This document shows positions 45,305 to 55,017 of a stretch of DNA of 64,000 bases, piece by piece. The stretch is taken from positions 868,001 to 932,000 of the forward strand of contig NZ_QYUO01000003.1 of assembly GCF_003591035.1 (NCBI RefSeq), in the 5' to 3' direction. Position numbers and translations under genes: made by a program. Each line of letters starts with the position of its first letter. The first letter of the stretch is position 1. Origin of the DNA: Noviherbaspirillum saxi. Lineage in GTDB: Bacteria > Pseudomonadota > Gammaproteobacteria > Burkholderiales > Burkholderiaceae_D. The notes below the pieces were generated by a model, which had not been told where the DNA came from, did not search any database, and worked only from the letters and a program-made list of their open reading frames with translations.

Positions 45305-46195
45305 ATGGAAATTTATCAGCTACGCACCTTTATCACCGTTGCCAAGCTTGGCCATATCACCAAGGCGGCAGACGCGCTGCATGTGACCCAGCCGGCAGTG
45401 ACCGGCCATGTCAAGGCGCTCGAACAGGAATTGGGTATTACTTTGTTCGACCGTGGGCACGGCCGCATCTCGCTCACCAAAGCCGGTGAAATGCTGCTGC
45501 CCGAGGTAGAAAAGACCTTGAGCGCATTCAATGCCACGCTGGCAAAGGCAAAAGAATTAAAGGGAGAAATTACCGGACGTGTACTGATCGGAACATTGGG
45601 AGATCCGGATTTTCTCAGGCTCGGCAGTTTCCTGAACGGTCTACTGTCGGCACTGCCGCTCCTCGAAATCAAAACGCGGTCTGCCCTGGCCGTCGCCAAT
45701 CTCGATGCGGTGGCGTCGGGCGAAATTGCAGCAGGGTTTTATATCGGAACGGCGCAGAGTCCGGATGTAGCCAGTCTCGCATTGCGCGGAGTGCGATACC
45801 GCGTAGTGGCGCCAATGAGCTATGCGGAACGCCTGCCGGCATGCGGCTGGGGTGAAATTGCCGCGATGCCATGGATCGGTGCGCCTGAAAAGAGCCATAT
45901 CCATCAATTACTCGTGTCCATGTTTGGACGGCAAGGGTTGCGCCCAAACATCGTGATGGAAACAGACGAATTGACGTCCCCGCACAGCCTGGTTCGTGCT
46001 GGTCTCGGCCTATCCCTTATGCGGGAAGACCTTGCACTGATCACCGCCGAAAAGGGAGAAGTGGCGATCTGGAGCCACGCCTCCGCCGATACCCAGCTAT
46101 CCCTGCTTTACCGTGTGGATGCCGAGTTCGATCCGGTTGTGGTGGGGATGCTCTCGATACTGCGGGATACCTGGGGAAGCAGCATCAACAATTAG
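45305..46195 (+). CDS. LysR-family transcriptional regulator
   Basis: A 296-residue LysR regulator. The winged helix (residues 1-62) reads MEIYQLRTFITVAKLGHITKAADALHV, here cited in part, and TQPAVTGHVKALEQELG. The co-inducer domain spans about 90-290. It starts 22 bases after the pyruvate-kinase-like gene in the same direction, so it is in that operon. Five promoters around it carry T-N11-A dyads of one type. I infer that it controls the whole importer/enolase/kinase gene set. The ligand could be the imported acid. Confidence 0.9.
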   Translation: MEIYQLRTFITVAKLGHITKAADALHVTQPAVTGHVKALEQELGITLFDRGHGRISLTKAGEMLLPEVEKTLSAFNATLAKAKELKGEITGRVLIGTLGDPDFLRLGSFLNGLLSALPLLEIKTRSALAVANLDAVASGEIAAGFYIGTAQSPDVASLALRGVRYRVVAPMSYAERLPACGWGEIAAMPWIGAPEKSHIHQLLVSMFGRQGLRPNIVMETDELTSPHSLVRAGLGLSLMREDLALITAEKGEVAIWSHASADTQLSLLYRVDAEFDPVVVGMLSILRDTWGSSINN

Positions 46196-46743
46196 TGCAT
46201 TTTCGCTGCTTTTTTGCTGCTATATCAGGTTTCGATATTTGCGGGCGTGTCGGCTTCAAGTGCTGTCGACTTGACATTCACAAACGCGCTCTTCTTTGGA
46301 TTAAGCACTTCCAGCAACCGTTTATCCATTCTGGCATTCGACAGATACCATTCCGTCCAACAGGGATTTGTCCCGGACAGCTCCAATAAAAAATATCGCT
46401 AGTAATTGTTAGGCGGACCCCCGTGCTTGCACGTTTCAGGCAAATACCCGAGGCCTCCACGCAGGCACCGAGGCCCGCGCTACTGTCAAAACCAATCCGC
46501 TCTAGGGCAATGCTGCGCACTCGTCCCGCCGTTCGTCTTTTGTGTATGCACATGAGTGCACAAATCACACAAACGCCATGCTCGCAGCAATAAATGGAAC
46601 TCGTTGCGATGTGGCGGCCACTCATTGACGCAACCCACGCAAACTGGTCCACCGCCTGTCGACTATCGTGCCGTGTCAGTCCAGTTCCGGCAGTGTGGAT
46701 CACCATTTTTCTAAGGCGCATTGCGCAGAAAAGGACGATCCAA
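46196..46743. other. Non-coding stretch with the hrp promoter
   Basis: About 550 bases. The left part has a CAATCCGCTCTAG word (46493-46505), one mismatch from the end repeat of the element at 23751. The hrp box is at 46596. No protein frame is convincing. Confidence 0.5.
46596..46624 (+). promoter_or_regulatory. HrpL-dependent hrp box, GGAACT-N16-CCACTCA
   Basis: GGAACT (46596-46601), 16 bases, then CCACTCA (46618-46624). It fits the known hrp box GGAACC/T-N15/17-CCACNNA, read by the alternative sigma factor HrpL. It is 120 bases upstream of the chaperone gene. No hrpL gene is in the window. Confidence 0.85.
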
Positions 46744-47163
46744 ATGAAAAAAGAGCCCGGCGCCCAGCCGCAAGCCCATACGCAACAGGACAAGCATTTG
46801 CAGCGCTTGCGCGATCTGCTCGACCTGCCGCTGAACACGCTGCAACACGATGTGCTTTTTTTTACGATGGCCGACAAATATCCGGTCATTGTGCGCCGCG
46901 TCGACACGCGATATCTGTCGCTGGTCTGTGAAATAGCCCGGCTCGATGCGCTGACCGCAGCGAACTGGGAAGCGCTGCTGACGCGCTTGAGCGCCGCATA
47001 CGACTACGCGTTCCCGGTCAGCCCGCTGACGACCGATGGAAAGCTTGCGCTGCTATGGCGTTGCGACGCCGATGTCCCAGTTGATCAATGGTTGCGTTGG
47101 GCAGAAGACGCGCTGACCTTCGCATTCGACCTGCAGGCGCGACTCAACGCCAACGCACTATAG
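46744..47163 (+). CDS. Type III secretion chaperone (class I, CesT/DspF-like)
   Basis: A 139-residue protein with the size and pattern of class I secretion chaperones, which bind the amino end of one effector and keep it export-ready. It has a helix HLQRLRDLLDLPL (about 20), strands VLFFTMADKYPVIVRRVD (about 40), a helix, and a second strand pair LALLWRCDADV (about 103) before an amphipathic last helix. AAGGA precedes ATG 46744 by 8 bases. It lies 31 bases before a 1391-residue gene, the usual chaperone-effector order, and behind an hrp box. Family assignment is from pattern and context. Confidence 0.75.
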   Translation: MKKEPGAQPQAHTQQDKHLQRLRDLLDLPLNTLQHDVLFFTMADKYPVIVRRVDTRYLSLVCEIARLDALTAANWEALLTRLSAAYDYAFPVSPLTTDGKLALLWRCDADVPVDQWLRWAEDALTFAFDLQARLNANAL

Positions 47164-47194
47164 CCGACTGCCATACACAACATATAGAGACAAC

Positions 47195-50100
47195 ATGACC
47201 AATTTTCCTCAAGTGCCGAACGGCTTGACGACCACACAAGTCAATGTGGGTGTTTACGTAAACGAAGCATCTGTCCGCCATGAACAGACGCAGAAGGCGC
47301 AACTAGCAGACATTCGTGCACGGGAGGCGCCGCCGTCACCCGCCGCGCTGATGACAAAGGAAAAATACCTGCAACTCGGATCCGGTGAAAAAATTACTGA
47401 GCATTGGAAACAGATGGCTGAGACTCGCGAGAAGATCAATGCGGCGTCGCTCGGGATGGAAGCGCTTGAGAAAGCGTCGCAAACTTCAACTGCCGTCGAC
47501 ACACCGCCACGGTCATCGTCTATTTTTACTTATAGCGGACTGAAAAGAGTGACCAGTGCACCCATGCGGAAGCGTGCATTTTCTGTCGGCGTACTGTCGC
47601 TTCCGACGGATGACGAACCAAACATGACAAGGGCAATGCAGACCCCGCACTCCCGCGCAGAGCGGGGAAAAGTTGGGAAAAACAAAGGATCGCAACGTTC
47701 TCTGAAAAAATTACTTGACAAGAACAAGCTCAATGCGCGTATCGGCATGCAGCATCTCGCCAATGTGCAGCATCTGCTGCAAAAGGCAAAACAAAACCAT
47801 GAAGTCGTCACCTATCGGCGCGCGCAGCGCCTGGAGGCACTGCAGGCCAACGGTCCGCGCTTGATTGAACTGGTGAAAGAACGCGAAGTGCTGTTCGCGA
47901 AACAACGCAGTTCCGCGCCAAGCCACCCGCTCGGCCTACCGGAACCCGGCCTGGAGTCCGCCATCGATGCCAACGCGGCCGCAATTGCGGAACTGTTGAA
48001 TCAAGTGACACCCGGCGACCAGGTGATCGCACACCTGCCCGCGCTGATGAAGGCGGTTGCGGCTGGCGAGCCGCCGAAGAACGCCGCAACGTACGATTCT
48101 GACGCAATCACTGAGATACCTGATGAGATCACCGCGCAATCACAGGACCCAAAGCGCGAATCAAAGCAACCGGAAAATAAATACGACGCGTTGACCCGGG
48201 CATTGGGCGATCTTCTTCCGTTGAATCAAGATCTTATCGACGACCTGAAAGCCGCCGAGCAGGATCTTGAAAATGCAGAGGCGTTGGTAGAACGTGCCAC
48301 AACGTATACCGATACGCAAAGTGAATCGGCAAAAACATTGCGTAATAAAGATTGTCAAGACATCATCGCAGCGCTGCCTGGCTTCAATGCCAACGCCGAT
48401 AGTGCGACGCTGTCGGGACAGCTCACCACGCTGTTTAATCGCCTGCAGGCGCAGAATGCACCGGCCAAGGATGCGCTGGATGGCGCACAGGTATTCCAGC
48501 TCGCCTACCAGGCGATCGCCGATACCTTGTCGACTGTCGGAGGCGATGCCGATCCGGCGCGCGCCGCCGCACTGCTGGAGCATTTACTGGCACCTGCGGA
48601 CAGTGCGGACGCGGGCAGACATTTCGAAACAGTGATCGGCATGGTGATGGGCAACCCGAACTCCGACCAGTTGCCGGCAACCGAACAAAGGTCGGCGGCG
48701 ATCAACGACATGGACGCCGTGCTGCAGGCGCTGGCTCCGCTGCGTCGCGGCATGGAAGTCATCCATCGCATCACTGCCGAGGATGGCCATGCGCCGAACT
48801 TGCAGGCGCGCGGGATGGCCAGGCGCGACCAGACGGTAAAGATTTTTCTAACCGCCGGCAAAACGCGCGCGGAAAAAGATGGCGCGATCAATCCCAGCAC
48901 GATGCAATTGCTCGACACCGCACAAAAAGGGGCACGCAAGGCGTTTTACAGCCTTGATGTCGCTCCGGCCGAGGGTATCGCCCTGGCGGCGGCGCGCAAT
49001 CGCTTCACCGAGGCAGGGACCGGAACCGAATTGCAGTATGTCGCCGACAGGTTGACAAAATTCAAGGACGAATGGCTGCCGCGCGCAGTGAAACGCGCCG
49101 ACAGCGTGACTGGATCGATCGGGCAGGGCAGCCATACCGGCATCATGGCGCCGGTGGACATGCTGCCGACGACAGGCAAGACACCAGTGTCTGAAACCAC
49201 GCTGCAACTGGCCGCTCGGACTTCGACGTCGTATGGCATCGATCCGGTCAAGACCGGCGGACAGATCGATGACTATGTAAGGCGTTCATCGCGGGCGTTG
49301 CAGGCGGCGGCAACGGCGCTCGTGAGAGCTGATCCGAGCACGATGGACGTGCTGCTGCAATGCGCAGCGGCGCAGATTGCGCAAGAAAGGATCACGGCGC
49401 AAACGGACCAGAAGATCCGTCCGGAGCATTACGCACTGGATGCGAGCGATAGCGCCGTTATTCAGGAGCGGTTCCTGGAGCTCGCGCGGCAGGCCGGTGT
49501 CGTTACCGCAGGTCAGGAATCCCAGAACCTATCGAACCAGAGCGCAGACCAGCTGCCTGAGCATATCGCGATGCCATTGAAAGCGGAAAGCCTGTTCCAG
49601 TGGAAGACGGCCCTGCAAACCCAGCTCACGCCACAGGTTCCGGAGGATGATCCGGCCAGACAGGCGATGAGCGCGGCGGTGGGGATGGTCAGGCGGCTGG
49701 AAAACTTGATGGATACGTCGTCCGCGCCAAAGATCAAGACGCAGGAAGACATCTACACATACCTGGCGGCAAAGATCGAACAGCTGCAGTTGCGCGGAAA
49801 GCTGCGGATGACCGGCGGCGGCGTAGTCGGCGCGAATGCCAAACTGATCAATTGGACAATGAAGGTTGCGGAAGAAGTCGCGTATTACACGCAATTGGCT
49901 GCCACCCTCGGTAGTTTCGCGGTATCGGGTGGGCCCAGGGTGCGGCTGGATGGCCAGTTCGGGCGTAATGCGGTATTCGAGATATCGATGTCGACGGTCG
50001 GCTTTGAAATCACGATCGCATCGGAAAAAAAGGCATCGTCGGCAGCCGGCGCTGGCGCCAGTGGCAGCGTTGGCAACGCGCTGGTCAAGGGAAGCGTAGC

Positions 50101-51370
50101 GGCCGACAAAGCGTTGGTCGGGGATCGGATACTGCAGCAAGGCGTGAAGTTCATGATTCCGCGCAGCGTGACCAAAGAATACACGGACGATGCCATGCGT
50201 CTGGAAGCGCGCAAGCTGTTCGACCTGATATTCCAGATGCAAATGGCGGAGGATGGACAGGTCGAGCGCATGAACTTTGATGCTTCCAATAACAACGAGG
50301 AATCGACCGGCATTCCGAACAACCTCGCGCAGATCTTTGCGGAGTGCCCGCATGTATCGGTCGCGGTGATCGACGACATGAGCGACAGGAGCCGCAAGCA
50401 GGAAACCGGTTTAAATGCATCGGTCAAGGCGACGCCCCTCCTCGACAGCGTCCGGGCCGGACTGACGATTGGCGGCGGCGTGAGAAACACGCATCTGGAT
50501 TGGCGCGCCGTCGAGGTGTCGGAGAAGAGCGGTTATCACAATGTCGAACGGCATAACTATGCGACCGGCGGACAGATCGCAATCACTGGCGGTGTTGGCG
50601 TTACCGCTATCGCCGGGAACGTGGAGGACGCTGCAATCGAGCATACGTTCTCCGTCGGTCTGCCCGGCGTGAGCGTGTCGCATCAGGTGAAGCTGGCGGG
50701 CAAGGACGCGAAACTGCGACTGGTCAGCATCGATGGCAAAACCGATGCGGTCAACACCCGGCGCGATGTCGAGCATTCGAGCGTCACATCGCTGGAGCAA
50801 AGCATACGCACGAACTTCGAAGCGTGGGTGCAGCTCGGCGTTGTGGAACTGTTCAAGACATCCGAATACAAAGAATACAAGGATGCGCCGCTCGCAGAGA
50901 AAAGGCGTGTAGTAGCGGAACATCTGAACAACACCATCCGCGAGTTGGAGGAAAAGGATCATGCGGAGGATGGCCGGCGCGTGCTGCGCAACGTGTTTGC
51001 GGAAAGCTACCGGCTGGTCGATTCCGCCGCCGCGCAGTATGACAGCTTGCGCGATGCACAGACGCAGGCCGAAGCGCGCCTGAATAAGCTCCAGACGGAA
51101 TTGAAAGCTGCAGGCAATGCACCGCACGAAAGTAGGAAAGCGCTAAAGACAGCGCTAAACACGGCAATCCTTGAAGCACGCACAGAACGCGAAAATTCTC
51201 TGGATATGCAAAATGCGCTGCTGCAGCATGAAGCATCGTGGATGCCGTGGAAGCTCACCGCGAGCGAACGCACGCTGGAGAATCAGCAAAAGGGCGTCGA
51301 TATCGCCATCCAGATGGGCCTCATCACTGTCGCGGAAGGACAGCGGCCGATGAAGAGCTGGCCAGCGTGA
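47195..51370 (+). CDS. Large candidate type III effector (1391 residues)
   Basis: A hydrophilic protein with no signal peptide or membrane helix. Residues 1-30 are rich in Asn, Thr and Val with few acidic residues, as in export signals. Residues 60-160 are Ser/Thr-rich and basic. From about 200 the protein is mainly alpha-helical (charged Ala/Gln-rich helices), followed at about 880-1200 by a strand-rich part with many Gly (LRMTGGGVVGANAKLINW, VSGGPRVRLDGQFG, SVGLPGVSVSHQV) like a beta-propeller or barrel, and a coiled-coil end (1230-1391). The size, chaperone partner and hrp box recall AvrE/DspE-like effectors (usually 1600-1800 residues), but I see no decisive motif. One WxxxE (WRAVE) occurs at about 1115. 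Family left open. Confidence 0.72.
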   Translation: MTNFPQVPNGLTTTQVNVGVYVNEASVRHEQTQKAQLADIRAREAPPSPAALMTKEKYLQLGSGEKITEHWKQMAETREKINAASLGMEALEKASQTSTAVDTPPRSSSIFTYSGLKRVTSAPMRKRAFSVGVLSLPTDDEPNMTRAMQTPHSRAERGKVGKNKGSQRSLKKLLDKNKLNARIGMQHLANVQHLLQKAKQNHEVVTYRRAQRLEALQANGPRLIELVKEREVLFAKQRSSAPSHPLGLPEPGLESAIDANAAAIAELLNQVTPGDQVIAHLPALMKAVAAGEPPKNAATYDSDAITEIPDEITAQSQDPKRESKQPENKYDALTRALGDLLPLNQDLIDDLKAAEQDLENAEALVERATTYTDTQSESAKTLRNKDCQDIIAALPGFNANADSATLSGQLTTLFNRLQAQNAPAKDALDGAQVFQLAYQAIADTLSTVGGDADPARAAALLEHLLAPADSADAGRHFETVIGMVMGNPNSDQLPATEQRSAAINDMDAVLQALAPLRRGMEVIHRITAEDGHAPNLQARGMARRDQTVKIFLTAGKTRAEKDGAINPSTMQLLDTAQKGARKAFYSLDVAPAEGIALAAARNRFTEAGTGTELQYVADRLTKFKDEWLPRAVKRADSVTGSIGQGSHTGIMAPVDMLPTTGKTPVSETTLQLAARTSTSYGIDPVKTGGQIDDYVRRSSRALQAAATALVRADPSTMDVLLQCAAAQIAQERITAQTDQKIRPEHYALDASDSAVIQERFLELARQAGVVTAGQESQNLSNQSADQLPEHIAMPLKAESLFQWKTALQTQLTPQVPEDDPARQAMSAAVGMVRRLENLMDTSSAPKIKTQEDIYTYLAAKIEQLQLRGKLRMTGGGVVGANAKLINWTMKVAEEVAYYTQLAATLGSFAVSGGPRVRLDGQFGRNAVFEISMSTVGFEITIASEKKASSAAGAGASGSVGNALVKGSVAADKALVGDRILQQGVKFMIPRSVTKEYTDDAMRLEARKLFDLIFQMQMAEDGQVERMNFDASNNNEESTGIPNNLAQIFAECPHVSVAVIDDMSDRSRKQETGLNASVKATPLLDSVRAGLTIGGGVRNTHLDWRAVEVSEKSGYHNVERHNYATGGQIAITGGVGVTAIAGNVEDAAIEHTFSVGLPGVSVSHQVKLAGKDAKLRLVSIDGKTDAVNTRRDVEHSSVTSLEQSIRTNFEAWVQLGVVELFKTSEYKEYKDAPLAEKRRVVAEHLNNTIRELEEKDHAEDGRRVLRNVFAESYRLVDSAAAQYDSLRDAQTQAEARLNKLQTELKAAGNAPHESRKALKTALNTAILEARTERENSLDMQNALLQHEASWMPWKLTASERTLENQQKGVDIAIQMGLITVAEGQRPMKSWPA

Positions 51371-52040
51371 GCGGTAATATCCCGCCGGCCGAAGCTGACG
51401 CAAATTACTACCGACACCTTTCCGAGTAAGCCATGTCGGCCTGACTCACACCAAAGAGTCTCTACGCAACCCGGGGAGATTCAGTAAATTTTGCCCGGGC
51501 CTGCAGCGGCCGTTTCAATGGTTTTAGCCGTTGCTTTTGCAGGGAAGCGCTTTTCGCCTTGCAGCCATCGCTGGGTTTGAGGGAACGGCGTGAATACATC
51601 GGAGCGTGGAGCGAAGGTCCCGAATAGTAAGACGCTTACTCTAACAGGTGCCTCTCACCCAATTTACCGTGAAAAGGCGTTGGCCCTGCCAGCCCGATGG
51701 AAGAACGACTTGCGGCTTTGACCTCTCGACTACCGCAGCGGCGCGCCATGGCTTCAAAAGCGATGAGCGGATATCCCACCCACTTGGGGGGGGACACCAT
51801 GCATGCAGCAGTGTCTAGAATGCAGCCTGTTGTAGTCGGTTAATCAACCATGGTGGGCAGGTAACGAGCAAGAAGTAATATTGTCTGCATTGAAATTTAT
51901 TCCTTTCTGAAACCTTCAAAACAGCGGGTAGCGGACTTCGTGCCATGAATAGTCAAGCTTGAGGGCAAGAATCACTTGCCAGCCTTCCCCATGCGCCTTC
52001 CCCTATACTGTTTATTAAAGATGACTCCTCACAGACGGCA
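51371..52040. other. Non-coding stretch
   Basis: About 670 bases with no protein frame of note. A poly-G run (51787-51794) and a few short dyads occur. No IS ends were identified. It separates the effector from the MalT-like regulator. Confidence 0.4.
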
Positions 52041-54674
52041 ATGCATGCGGTCCTGCCATATGGCGAACGTGGCATAAAGGAAGCTTTCTTGGCAAGTTCC
52101 ACTACGATATCGGCGCTGCTCCCCACTTCCCAGGACCGGTGGCGGCTTGGCTTGATCAGAACAAAGCTGTCCCCGCCGAAGGCGAGGCAACAGGTGAATC
52201 GTCCCGCGCTGATACAACGGCTGCAAGCCGGTCTCGAACGCCGGCTGACGGTACTTGTGGCACCGGCCGGGTTCGGCAAAACGACGTTGCTGGGCGAGTG
52301 GTATGCAGGCTTGCGACGAGAAGGCTATACCGTCGCCTGGTTAAGCCTGGATCAGGAAGACGACGACCTGACCCAGTTCAGCGCTTACCTGATGGCCGCG
52401 ATCGGCCATTCTTGCGGCGATTCGACGCATTCCCCTTTCCAGCAGTTGAACGGGGATGCATGGACGTCGATCAATGCGCAGTTCAACGAACTGGTCAACG
52501 AACTTGCCGTCACTGGCAAGCGCCTGGTGGTCATACTCGATGATGCCGACCGCCTTCAGTCAACGGGGATTCGGGAAGCGCTTTTCCGGCTACTACGCCA
52601 TGCACCCGAAAATTTCCATATGGTCATGGCAGGCCGCGCGGAACCGATTATTCCGCTCAGTTATTTTGCATTGCGTGATCAGCTGGTTCAGCTGGACATA
52701 GAACAAATGCGATTCGACGCCGCTGCCGCCTCGGAGTTTTTTGCGCAGGCGACGAACATCGTGCTTGATGCCGGTCAGGTACAGGCGCTGGTCGATGCGA
52801 CGGAAGGTTGGGTGGCCGGGCTGCAGCTTGCTTCCTTGACGCTGTGCGCTGATGAAGACCCGGCCGATCTTGCCCGCAGATTGCCGCGCACGCAGCGCAG
52901 TATCGGGGCCTACCTTGAGGAAAATGTCCTGGTTCGGGCTCCTGCACACATTCTCGATTTTTTGCTGAAGACGTCTATCCTGGAACGACTGTCGCCCGAC
53001 TTGTGCAACGCGGTAACCGGGGCAGGCAATGGCGCTGAGACCTTGGCCTGGCTCGTTTCACAGAACATGTTCATTCGTCCCCTGAGTGAAGGATCGGAGT
53101 GGTATCGTTACCATGCCTTATTCTCGGAATATCTGCGCAGCCGCCTGGCACGTAAAGGTCCGGCAGCGGTCTCGGCGTTACATCGCAAGGCAAGCGAATG
53201 GTATGCAGGCGAGTTTCTCTGGCCTGAAGCAGTGAGGCACGCCCTGGCGGCAGGCGATATCGCGCGAGCTACCTCGCTCGTGGATGAGTGCGCGATGAAT
53301 CAGGTGGAGATCAGTGAAGTACGTACCGTGCTCGGTTGGGTATCAAGATTGCCCGCCGAAGCTTATCGGGACCGGCTCAACTTGCGTCTTGCACAATCCT
53401 GGGCACTTGCGCTTTCGCTCCAGATAAAGGACGCAAAGAGTGCGGTGCAGCAGATTGAAGCCGATATCGGCAATGGCTTGTTACCCGAGAACGACGCCCT
53501 GTTCACCGAAGTGATCGCGGTGAAGGCGTTGATCGCCGGTTTATCCGATGAGAGTACGAATTCGCTGGAACTCGGACGCAGTGTGTATGAAAGGAAGCCG
53601 CCGCCCGGATCATGGGTCGACGCGATCGGATTGACGACCTATGTCTTCGGCCTGAGCTATGGTTCGAGATTCGAGGAAGTCGATCTGCTTCGCAAATCGA
53701 CTGGTGTGATGAACGATACCGACCCCTTGTATTCCACGGTTTATCGTCAGAGCATGTTCGGACTGGCTTACCTGGTGGAGGGCAGGCTTCACGACGCGGC
53801 GCGTATTCTGGAAGCGGTCGCAAGCAAGGCAAATGAACGAATAGGTCGTTATGCCGCCGCATCGGTGCTACCGGCCGGTTATCTTGCAACCATTTACTAT
53901 GAGTGGAACGAAATCGGCCAGGTCAGGGAGATTGTGCAAAATCGCCTGGAAACGGCGATTGAAGCCTGCTCGTTGGGTCCTTTGGCTGGCTTCTATATCA
54001 GCTCTGCGCGGCTGGCAGTGATCAGCGGCGACTTTGATGAGGCAGAGCGGCTCCTGCACGATGCGGAAGCCATTGCGCAGGCGCGCGGATGGCTAAGGAT
54101 GGAGGCCGCCTGCAAGTCGGAAGCGATCCGTCTCTGTATTCGTCACGGGGAGCTGCCACGTGCGGCGAGGGTGCTGCTGGCAGTCGGACTTCAGCATGCG
54201 GGAGCTACGAAACTGGCGCTGCAGGAACTGGCGATCGCACTCCGGTATGGGCAACGGAACAGCATGGCCAGGTCAATTATTGACGAAGGAGAGGTCATCA
54301 AACCGCTGCTTGAGGAATTGCATCGCGATCAGACGGGATTCCCTTACCTGGAACGCTGGTACACAGGTAATTTGCTGAACCAGTTCCAGCCACAAAATCT
54401 CGGTGTTGAAGTAGCGATGCCGACGGGCGGCGGAAAAGTCTCGGAAAAGATTGCCGCAAGCCGCCTGAGCGCACGCGAAATCGAAATCCTGGATCACGTG
54501 GCGCGCGGCTTGTCGAACAAGGAAATTGCCAGGGCAATTCGGGTTGCGCCGGAAACCGTCAAGTGGCATCTGAAAAATATCTACGAGAAATTGAACGTCA
54601 CGTCCCGTATTCAAGCGGTGCAGAGCGGACTGGGCTTTGATCTGCCGCGGGCCGCGGGATCGCGAGTGTCCTGA
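52041..54674 (+). CDS. MalT-like LuxR-family regulator (STAND ATPase)
   Basis: A 877-residue regulator of the MalT type. An ATP-binding NTPase domain covers about 45-300 with the P-loop APAGFGKTTLL (about 75) and the Walker B-like VVILDDADRL (about 165). A tetratricopeptide-like region spans 420-770. The LuxR helix-turn-helix closes the protein (SRLSAREIEILDHVARGLSNKEIARAI, given in part, about 805-870), with KWHLKNIYEKLNV. ATG 52041 has no good ribosome site; TTG 52089 has AAAGGAAG 5 bases upstream and would give 861 residues. The ligand and targets are unknown. It stands alone. Confidence 0.9.
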   Translation: MHAVLPYGERGIKEAFLASSTTISALLPTSQDRWRLGLIRTKLSPPKARQQVNRPALIQRLQAGLERRLTVLVAPAGFGKTTLLGEWYAGLRREGYTVAWLSLDQEDDDLTQFSAYLMAAIGHSCGDSTHSPFQQLNGDAWTSINAQFNELVNELAVTGKRLVVILDDADRLQSTGIREALFRLLRHAPENFHMVMAGRAEPIIPLSYFALRDQLVQLDIEQMRFDAAAASEFFAQATNIVLDAGQVQALVDATEGWVAGLQLASLTLCADEDPADLARRLPRTQRSIGAYLEENVLVRAPAHILDFLLKTSILERLSPDLCNAVTGAGNGAETLAWLVSQNMFIRPLSEGSEWYRYHALFSEYLRSRLARKGPAAVSALHRKASEWYAGEFLWPEAVRHALAAGDIARATSLVDECAMNQVEISEVRTVLGWVSRLPAEAYRDRLNLRLAQSWALALSLQIKDAKSAVQQIEADIGNGLLPENDALFTEVIAVKALIAGLSDESTNSLELGRSVYERKPPPGSWVDAIGLTTYVFGLSYGSRFEEVDLLRKSTGVMNDTDPLYSTVYRQSMFGLAYLVEGRLHDAARILEAVASKANERIGRYAAASVLPAGYLATIYYEWNEIGQVREIVQNRLETAIEACSLGPLAGFYISSARLAVISGDFDEAERLLHDAEAIAQARGWLRMEAACKSEAIRLCIRHGELPRAARVLLAVGLQHAGATKLALQELAIALRYGQRNSMARSIIDEGEVIKPLLEELHRDQTGFPYLERWYTGNLLNQFQPQNLGVEVAMPTGGGKVSEKIAASRLSAREIEILDHVARGLSNKEIARAIRVAPETVKWHLKNIYEKLNVTSRIQAVQSGLGFDLPRAAGSRVS

Positions 54675-54710
54675 GGTGGAAGTTCGTTGAAAAGAAACGG
54701 CGAGTGGCGC

Positions 54711-54739
54711 CTAGAGCAGATTGCGTATCAGTGCATGGG
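54711..54739 (+). mobile_element. One-ended copy of the MITE-like terminal repeat
   Basis: CTAGAGCAGATTGCGTATCAGTGnATGGG matches the left end of the element at 23751 at all but one position. The right end was not found in the next 300 bases, so this is a solo end or a decayed copy. Confidence 0.5.
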
Positions 54740-55017
54740 AAGGCGGTTCCAAGCCATGTTGCGTCGCCTGGCCAATCAGACTAAAACTGCTCTCGCCTCG
54801 TAATCTTTACGACATTTTTATACGGGAACAGGTAAGTTAAGGCTTTCCGAGCGCCGCTGCCTACAGTTCATTCAATGATCTTTATCGTAGCCGTTTGTAT
54901 TTTAGAAACGGTTGGCGATCCATTCCTGAAAATCCCTCGCTCGTAGAAGGCCGGGGCCAAAATGGAACAGAACTGTAGGAGTGCAACAAGAACCGTAAAA
55001 AAATAGTCAGGTGCAAA
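54740..55017. other. Leader region of kup
   Basis: Most of a 340-base gap between the MalT-like gene and kup. It is AT-richer than the genes, with TTTAGAAACGG near 54901 and no clear promoter or terminator. Confidence 0.35.

Noticed and set aside
48000..50600. A WxxxE motif (WRAVE) in the large effector as proof of a GEF-type effector
   Set aside because: One short motif in 1391 residues is expected by chance, and its context does not match the WxxxE effector fold.
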